Of a DNA stretch of 64,000 nucleotides, positions 56,614-64,000 are shown piece by piece (the stretch's first letter is position 1; every line of letters begins with the position of its first letter). Source of the stretch: Antedon mediterranea (taxonomy: Eukaryota > Echinodermata > Crinoidea > Comatulida > Antedonidae); NCBI RefSeq assembly GCF_964355755.1, contig NC_092678.1:7226922-7290921 (forward strand), written 5' to 3'. The translations under genes and the position numbers were made by a program. The notes under the pieces are model-generated. The model searched no databases. It saw only the letters and a program-made list of their open reading frames with translations, and was not told where the DNA came from.

Positions 56614-58615
56614 TTAAAAATCATCAAACCTCTTGGGTTTTCTCTTCTCTCTTACTGGTCTGCTTTTAACTATCATATTTTCATTACTCTTTGTTATTTT
56701 GTCACTTTGCTCAGTATCAACTGGCTTATTCTGTTCAGTGTTATCAATCTTACTGTTACCATTAACTTTACTAGTATCAATTTGTTTTAAATTATCATTT
56801 GGTGTGTTAACATTTGCTTCATTTACTCTTTCATTATAGGATCGAACATGTGTCGAATTCCTTTTGTATCTTACACCCTGTGGTGATTCAACCACTACAC
56901 TATTCCCTTTTTTCTCTATTACTACATATGGTTCTGTGTGATATGGCGTACTCATCTTGTCCCTCTGTGTCACTTTCACTAAAACCTTATCTCCTTTACA
57001 CACATCACTTTCCTTCGCACCTCTCTTCTCATCAATGTACAGTTTGTTCTTTAATTTAGACACGGCATCACGATCAGAAATTTCTTCGTCCATTATTGTA
57101 TTGTCATCTAATTCTGGCAATTTTGTACGCAACTTTCTATTCCACATCATTTCTGCTGGTGTCACTCCGGTAACACTATGTGGGGTTGTACGATATGCGA
57201 ATAGGTACACTCGTAATTCTTTTTTCCAGTCTTTTCCTTCAGCTTGCGCAATGCGAATTCTTTTCATTAGTGATCTATTTTGTCGTTCAACCTCTCCGTT
57301 TGCAGCTGGATGTAATGGTGTTACACGTCTATGTCTGATTCCATTTTCCTTCAGGTAGGTTTCAAACTCATTGGACACAAACTGGGCACCATTATCTGAG
57401 GTAATTGATTTTGGTATGCCATGTTGAACAAACATATTTTCAAGTGTGTCTATAATTTTCTCACTTGTGATTGTCTTCATTAAACTAATTTCATAATAAC
57501 GACTATAATAGTCTACCACCACTAGTACATTATCCTTCGATGGAAACGGTCCCAGCAAGTCAATCGAAATATCTTGCCATGGTCCTGTTGGTAGTTGTGT
57601 TGGCTGCAATGGTTCTGGTGCTGGCATCGAACTTGTTATCTGACACTCATGACATGTTTTAACATAGTCTTCCACATTCTTCTCCATCCCAGGCCACCAT
57701 ACCTTGGTTCTAAGCCTTTGCTTGGTTTTGACTATCCCCAAGTGTCCTTGGTGTGCTAATTCAATACACTGTAATCTATATTTTTCTGGAATTACAATCC
57801 TTCTGTTTCTAAGAATTAAATATCCAAAACATGCAAGTTCTTGTTGTATTGCATTATACTGAATCAAGTCTCTGTCCCATTTATCTGTCCGTATACTATT
57901 TCTCACTTTACTCAATTCAGGATCTTCCTTTGATGCCTCTTCAACTTCACGTGATGATAGTGCACATGGGGTTGCATTTGATGCTACCAATCGAATATAC
58001 ATCTCTGTGTCATCACTGTCATTATTCTGTTTGCCATCAGTTTCTATTGGTAACCTTGATAATATATCAGCAATGTTATTCTTACCAGGTACATACTTTA
58101 CTGTATAAGAATAGGACATAAGTCTCATCACCCACCTTTCAATCCGTGCATTTGGTTTAGACTTTGGTCCATACAGGCCTTCGAGTGGTTTATGGTCAGT
58201 TATCAATTCAAACTGTAGTCCATATAAGTAAACATGAAACCTTTCCATAGCCCATACCACTGCCAATGCCTCTTTCTCCGTTGTTGAATATTTCTTTTCA
58301 GTAGCTGATAATGTTCGGCTTGCATAACTTATAACTCTGGTTTCACCATTGTATTTCTGAATTAAAACTCCACCAATGCCTACATTGCTTGCATCTGTCA
58401 CCAACTGAGTACTTTCTGCATCTAATCTGAAATAGCCTAAACATGTTTCATTAGTTAAGCATTTCGTAAGTTTTACATAACTATTTTCTTGTTCAGACCC
58501 CCAATAGAAATTACAATCTTTTCGCACTAGTCGTCTTAAGGGTTCCGCAACTGTAGCTAAATTTGGAATGTATCGTGCTGAGAAGTTAACTAGACCTAAG
58601 AAACTTTTTACTTCT
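56614..58615 (-). pseudogene. Gypsy RNase H and integrase part
   Basis: This continues the polyprotein in another frame. RNase H motifs (TDASNVGIGGVL, STTEKEALAVVWAMERF), the integrase H2C2 finger (HQGHLG ... CHEC), the DDE core (SIDLLGPFP, TSDNGAQF, ANGEVERQN) and a GPY/F-like tail are all present, ending at a TAA at 56614. The ATG at 58527 is only the first Met in this frame, not a true start. Confidence 0.92.
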
Positions 58616-60634
58616 GCAGCTGTTTTTGGTCTCTTTGATTCTGTTTGCTGACAATATGTGACCCATGAATGTTATCTGTGATACAGAAAATTGACACTTA
58701 TCCTTGTTGAGAGTCAAATTCTTTTCTTTAAATTTCTCAAGCACTACACGAAGTCTGTCATCATGTTCAGTCTGTGTTCTCCCGTGTACAACAATGTCAT
58801 CTGATATGTTAGCTACACCTTCGCATCCACTCAGCGTCTGACTGATTACTCTTTGGTACTTTTCAGGGGCAGCATTTATCCCGAACATCAACCTTTTGTA
58901 GCGATAAAGACCTTTGTTAGTTATGAAAGTTGTGATGTTTCGTGATTGCTCATCTAATTCAATTTGGTGATAGCCGTAATTCATGTCTAATTTAGAGAAC
59001 ACTGTACTTTGATTCATTTCATACAACACTTCATCAACTGTTGGGATTGGATGCCTCTCCCTTTTAACTGCTCGGTTGGCCTGCCTCATATCTACGCAGA
59101 GGCGTATATCCCCATTTGGTTTTGGCACTACTATGACTGGACTTACCCAATCACTTGGTTCGTCTACCCTTTCAATTATGTCAAGAGATTCTAACTCATC
59201 TAATTTATCACTCACTTTATCTTTGAGACTAAACGGTATTCTATACATGCTCTGAACAACTGGTGTTAACTGTTCATCAATAAATAAATGTAACTTATAA
59301 TCTTTTAATTTACCAATACCTTCAAATACCTGTGTATACTTATCTTGTACACTATTTATCACTTGTGGTATTACAATATTTAACACTCCAAGCTTCATTG
59401 CAGTATCACCTCCCAACAAAGCAGGGCCTTTCCCTTTTAACACATATACATCTGCTGTTATTTTAGGCTCAGTATTATTACCTGTACCTTGAAAAATTGA
59501 CATGTTCGTAGTAAATTTTCCTAACAACTCTAATGGTTTTTCTGACCCATATGCATATAACTTTCTGTTTGTCAACTCAGATTTGCATTTAATTTTCTTG
59601 GATTTTAACTGTTGCCATAAATACTGATCTATGATATTAACTGTAGCACCACTATCAACAATCATTTCTACCTTATGTACATCCATACAAACATTTATCT
59701 TTGTAGTTTTAGAATTATTATTTTGTATACCAAAAGCATAGTCATCGTCTTCACTTCCATTTTGAACATTACTAATACCACTACTCTTTTTGTCTTTACC
59801 TAATTTAGTTTTGCAACAAATAGCAAAATGTCCCAAAATTTTACATTTATTACATTTCTTGTCTCTTGCAGGACAACATTTATCCTTAGCCAAATGTCCT
59901 TCTCTTCCACAGCGAAAGCATTTCCGGTTATCTTGTCTATCATTGAACTTTGACTTACTTGTTCTGTTAGGCCTACCACTTGAATTTCCAGCTTGGTACC
60001 TGTTTCTGCTCGTCGTGCTTGATCTTGACCATCTCTCATTCCTCACTGCATTCATGTTTGTTGTTTCCACTCCATTAACTTCTTGTGACATCTCCTTTGC
60101 TTGCTTCTCACTCATTTCAAATGTGCTAGCTATTGCTTTTAAATTGGTTAATTTCAAAGTATTTCCTTTTTCTAGCAATTTTAGTCTCAGTCTATTTGAT
60201 TTGCATTTTTCAATAACATGGTCTCTAATTAACTCATCAACATTCGCATCATCAAATTCACATTTTGCAGCCTGCTGCCTCAATCTGTTTATAAATTGGT
60301 GAATTGTTTCGTCATCACCTTGCGTCAGTTTTCTAAAACAATAACGCTCATACGGTACGTTGGTTTTCATAGCAAATTGTTTATTTAATGTGTTTACAAC
60401 AACATCATACTCATCTGTTCCGTTCTCCTCTGTTAAACAGTCATATATGTCCTGTACAGCCATTCCGGAGCAATGCAATAACAAAGCTTTCTTTTGGTTT
60501 TTGTCTACTACTCCTTTACCAGTAGCATATAATTCAAAACTGCGAAGCCATTTCTTCCACCGTTCAGCCGAAGCGTGCACATCGTGTGGATCATACGCAG
60601 CGATTCCAGTGATTTCAACGTTTACAGCGGTCAT
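58586..60634 (-). pseudogene. Gypsy Gag-protease-RT, frame ends in a frameshift
   Basis: ATG at 60634. Residues 1-200 are Gag (capsid-like), then two CCHC knuckles (about 239-274), a retropepsin motif VDSGA (326-330), and an RT domain (about 500-665) with LDMNYGYHQIELD and SDD in place of the usual F/Y-A-D-D; the Ser is common in this Gypsy lineage. The frame runs into a stop after an apparent 1-nt indel near 58625, inside the segment that joins RT to RNase H. Because the break is in the middle of a domain it is more likely a disabling mutation than a programmed shift. Confidence 0.9.
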
Positions 60635-60730
60635 CGTTACAACAGTATTAAAACAAATATATCGCCAAAAATTACAGTATTGAAACTTCTAATCACTTGT
60701 GGTTCGATATTCTCCTTAACTCGTCGCCAA

Positions 60731-60864
60731 TGTTATATCTTATGTGTCTTTATTGCATCTTTCATTGTGTGTACATACAGATTACCAACCATGTGGTTAT
60801 ATCGTCGATCTACCTTAACCCATAATGCCTTGCTTTCCCTTAGTCTCCCAATCCAGACACTACA
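60731..60864 (-). repeat. 5' LTR of Gypsy element
   Basis: 134 bp, same sequence as 56166-56299. It would hold the promoter for the minus-strand transcript; no TATA box is obvious. Confidence 0.95.
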
Positions 60865-60869
60865 GTCGG

Positions 60870-61835
60870 CCATTGCTAGTGGTTTTTCCAAAGTGGGTGA
60901 AAACTGTTGAAATTGGATACACATTATTACTGTAACAACGTCTATGTGTTTATCAAATATATTGGTAGTGTGTGTTTAGCAATCTGCTGGGCGATATAAA
61001 TTATTTTAATATTCTTTCGTCAATGCCTATATGCTGTGAAAACTATCTATACAATTGTGAAAATGTCATGTTCAGCCTGAATAGGTTTATAATGTAAAAT
61101 ATCATGGGGAAATAAAGATGAAAAGCAGACTTTTTATATAATTATGTGTATTAGGGCCAGCTTGCCAATTTTATTTTACAACTTTAATATTCAAAAATGT
61201 TTCAAATCAGAAAAAATGTCACCGTACAGTAAAAAAAATTATTTGCATAATCTCAAATAAACACAAACATACATTTAATTTATCGGATTTTTAGACATTA
61301 AAACTTCTTTATACATTGAGTGGTTATTTAATTATTGTAATAAAATGGTTTTTGAAGAAAATATTTTCTTTAATAACATTTAAAAATTTTAAAATTCAAA
61401 CAGGAAAAAAAAAAACTTTTTGTGCATTGCAGCAGCATACGTGTTTTCATAAAAGTTTTTTCTACGTACACGGCCGCGGTATACTCAGATGTACCAAATT
61501 GGTAGGTTTAGAATGTGCGATTTTTAACCACAGTACGACTGTACAAAAGTCTAGAAGGAAGAACAACACTCTACACACGTGTTTTTTCGTAGGAAACCAC
61601 ATTCAACCATTTTGGATTGTTTGCGTCGACGTGACAAATAATTTAGGCCCAAAAATAATTGTTATAATGGTTAAAAAAGGAAGACCAAGTGAGTATTTTT
61701 GTGATAATTAATATTCAGGCTAGGCATAGGCTTCTATAAATTCATCATCATACACTAGGCCTAGCCTAGTTTAGGCCTTTAGTTTAGGCTTAGCTAAATA
61801 AGCTTACTATACTACTACTAGCTAGGCCTAGGTAG
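60870..61835. other. No gene recognised
   Basis: A 131-codon ORF (61316-61711) lacks motifs. Its last part contains ATGGTTAAAAAAGGAAGACC before a GTGAGT donor (61668-61689), a possible tiny first exon, but nothing supports it further. Confidence 0.35.
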
Positions 61836-62322
61836 GGGTGTGTCGAAAGCGAAGACCTCGAAAGCGAAGATCGAAGACCGAAGACCTCGAAAGCGAAGAC
61901 CCTACGAAATGGTAGTGTGCACAAAATCCGACCAAAATCATACAAAATCGTGATAACACCTTGAATTTACAGATCCTGAAAAAATATTTCAATTTTAATC
62001 GTTATATTATAAAAAATCATGACTTTATCTATGAACAAGCTCACGTGTTTTCGCCAATGGAGTTAATATGTGATATAGTTTTAGGGTGTGTCGAAAGCGA
62101 AGACCTCGAAAGCGAAGATCGAAGACCGAAGACCTCGAAAGCGAAGACCCTACGAAATGGTAGTGTGCACAAAATCCGACCAAAATCGATGATAACACCT
62201 TGAATTTACAGATTCTAAAAAAATATTTCGATTTTAATCGTTATGTTATCAAAAAAAATGACTTTATCTATGAACAAGCTCACGTGTTTTCGCCAATGGA
62301 GTTAATATGTGATATAGTTTTA
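61836..62322. repeat. ~245-bp tandem duplication with cgaaagcgaagacc repeats
   Basis: Units 61836-62083 and 62084-62322 start 'gggtgtgtcgaaagcgaaga', contain short gaagacc/cgaaagc repeats and end 'gttaatatgtgatatagttt'. The duplicated MNLQILKKYF ORFs are a consequence; no domain is recognised. Confidence 0.88.
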
Positions 62323-64000
62323 CGAACAAACACATCGCGCTATTTGCAAGGCGACGGACACACAAGAAGGACCTCGAATTGAATGCAATATTAAATGTCA
62401 CTTTTTCCGATAACTTTGTATTGTAGCACACGTCGCCTACAATTTAAAGCCATAGCCAACTGTATAGAAAAGTATAGAAATAAACTACAGTAAAGTAAAT
62501 AAATTAAAGTAAGTAAATTGTAAGAAGTAAAGGATGGCCATATGCTTATTTAGCCTAATTTTAGAGCCTATATAGGCCTATAAAAAGTGTCCGTATCATA
62601 GATTTTACACTTGTTTTTAAAAATGTTATACGTACGCGTGAATACAACTTAGAGATCCTTTTTTTTGCATTTAAATATTATTATGTTGACGTATGTTTAT
62701 TATCTATAATATTTGCCTATTGTCTAAATGTATGAATAAATACAATAAGATATTTATTTTCCTTTAGTTATTCTGTATAGTATTTTAAACTTGTACATTT
62801 TCCCCATTGTAGCCAATACTACAGTATTACTGATTTAATTATTCGCCAGTTTAAAAATGTTTTTCTTATGTATTCATAATGGAAAAATAATATTATCAGT
62901 ATCGGTTAGTGTGGTTGGCGAAGCGACAGTACTATGTAAAGAAGAAAAATGTAAAATAAATATTTCATTAACCAACGTATGAACTACTAAACGACAACAT
63001 CCTACCGCAACGTATCGTATTGACGCGCGCGCAACATAAGAAATTAATACTCTTCTATCTATTTTTGCATCCCCTCTTACGATCGAGAATCATGATGAAC
63101 GTAAAGCAGTCGGTGTTGAACACGTCGGTTCCCACTTATGATGACACGCAAGTTTGTTCTTAAGGCGCACTTTGCGTCGATCTGGAAACTAATTCCAGCT
63201 CTTAAAATATTTCCCGGGCCAAATTTGGCAGAATATATTCAAATTATGATTTGACAAGAAGTAAAAAGAACGAACGATATAGGCATCAGCGTTCTGCAAA
63301 TTTTGGTTATAAATCGGTCGTTTCCTGCGACATATCATCTGTTTCACGGCTTCCATAATTCCGAATAATTATGCCGGCATTATGTCAACGTTCACAAAGA
63401 CAAAAGCCATTCAAAACAAAGATTGAAATAAAAAATATTCCCTCCAAAATTACAAGTTGCCGATTTTGTTACGGTTGCAATGTGATTAGTGACGATAGTG
63501 TGTTCACGTTTAATTTATTTTTCAATATTAAAACGGGTGTTTATTCATATCGGTAATTACGTTTACCGACACTGTCAAAAGATTAGTTTAATGAAGTTCC
63601 ACTCCCGCCAACCACAATTTTCCTCATCATCAAATAAAAAACTGACTTTTGTTTTCAAGCATTGCCCGTGGTGAATACAAAAAGAGATACTCTCTATAAA
63701 TCTTTATTAAGTGATGGTGAATGTTTATCGGGCTTAACCACTCTAACCCCCAACCTTCTATCTCACAGGCTTGTGGTTGAGACGACTATTCAACAGTCTC
63801 CCGATTTTCAACAGATTGTCGACGTCCCGCTTCTAAATGTTTGCATCCCTGCCATGAGTGTCCATTAACAAAAGAAAACATAAAATTTTAATTAAGAAAC
63901 AGGTTACCGGTTGTTGACCATTTAAATATAGAATTGACACTAATACAAACAAATCTAACAGAATTATACTATTATAACGGGTTAACGATCAAGAAAAATG
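62323..64000. other. No gene recognised
   Basis: AT-rich. 'cggttcccacttatgatgac' at 63126 matches the p38 intron-4 MITE interior. Short ORFs near 63.4-63.9 kb show no motif. Confidence 0.4.

Larger units (their letters stand above)
56166..60864 (-). mobile_element. Young Ty3/Gypsy LTR retrotransposon
   Basis: 4,699 bp, transcribed on the minus strand. Two 134-bp LTRs (TG...CA) appear identical, and a 5-bp target duplication GTCGG lies at 56161-56165 and 60865-60869. The primer-binding site follows the 5' LTR (TGGCGACGAGTTAAGGAG read down from 60729), and a polypurine tract aagggggaaga precedes the 3' LTR (56310-56300). Gag-Pol is one polyprotein with a single frameshift. The uninterrupted flanks read ...ggtcgtcgg / ccattgc... 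across the insertion. Confidence 0.95.

Noticed and set aside
58590-58660. Programmed ribosomal frameshift in Gypsy pol
   Set aside because: The break lies inside the RT-RNase H connection rather than at a gag/pol boundary, and no clear slippery signal was seen; mutation is simpler.
56633-60302. Several plus-strand ORFs up to 170 codons within the Gypsy element
   Set aside because: They are shadows of the minus-strand Gag-Pol frame.

Overview
The window is a piece of AT-rich metazoan nuclear DNA: genes split by GT-AG introns, a complete p38 MAP kinase gene, LINEs, tRNA-derived SINEs, a Gypsy LTR element, Ginger-type DNA transposons, MITEs and satellites. The mix of repeats, the frequent short 'aggcctac' words and the p38 sequence suggest a marine deuterostome invertebrate, most likely an echinoderm. 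This is an inference; no species-specific marker was seen. Layout: 1-9.6 kb is repeats (a tandem duplication, a dead LINE and a SINE with the same 3' tail, a CACTG MITE, and hairpin-ended elements carrying tRNA-like segments, including a 1.4-kb tandem pair). At 9.7-9.9 kb is a promoter-like island with NRF1 and CRE motifs, followed by a 1.45-kb TIR element (10.0-11.4 kb). A 49-bp satellite (12.45-13.37 kb) abuts the 3' end of the most unusual gene, on the minus strand at 20.88-13.37 kb. That gene has nine coding exons for about 885 residues: two Egalitarian/EXD1-like helical modules, a 3'-5' exonuclease-fold domain that has lost a catalytic Asp, and a complete SpoIIIAA/Ycf45 P-loop ATPase normally known from bacteria, cyanobacteria and plastids. 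One coding exon carries an apparent 1-nt frameshift. From 21.18 to 25.68 kb lies a decayed Ginger1-like DNA transposon with long inverted ends and an integrase-tail/OTU relic, itself hit by a 179-bp MITE. A lone candidate first exon sits at 27.16 kb, a ~970-bp foldback at 28.3-29.3 kb and a solo LTR at 30.16 kb. At 30.81-36.64 kb is an intact three-exon integrase-OTU gene (847 codons, complete DD35E and OTU catalytic residues) of the Ginger1 type, followed by a possible piggyBac zinc-finger remnant and a tandem pair of tRNA-headed repeats. About 3 kb of a 134-bp satellite with higher-order structure (39.07-42.11 kb) precedes the p38 MAPK gene (42.59-53.72 kb, nine coding exons, 359 aa), whose introns hold SINEs, a truncated LINE, a MITE and a MITE-derived minisatellite. 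Two more minisatellites (55.2-55.7 kb) lead to a very young Gypsy retrotransposon (56.17-60.86 kb; identical 134-bp LTRs, 5-bp target duplication, one frameshift in pol). The last 3 kb contain a 248-bp tandem duplication and no recognised gene. The three intact or near-intact gene units (ATPase fusion, integrase-OTU, p38) show no sign of forming one pathway. Their neighbourhood is dominated by transposons, which explain most of the other open reading frames.
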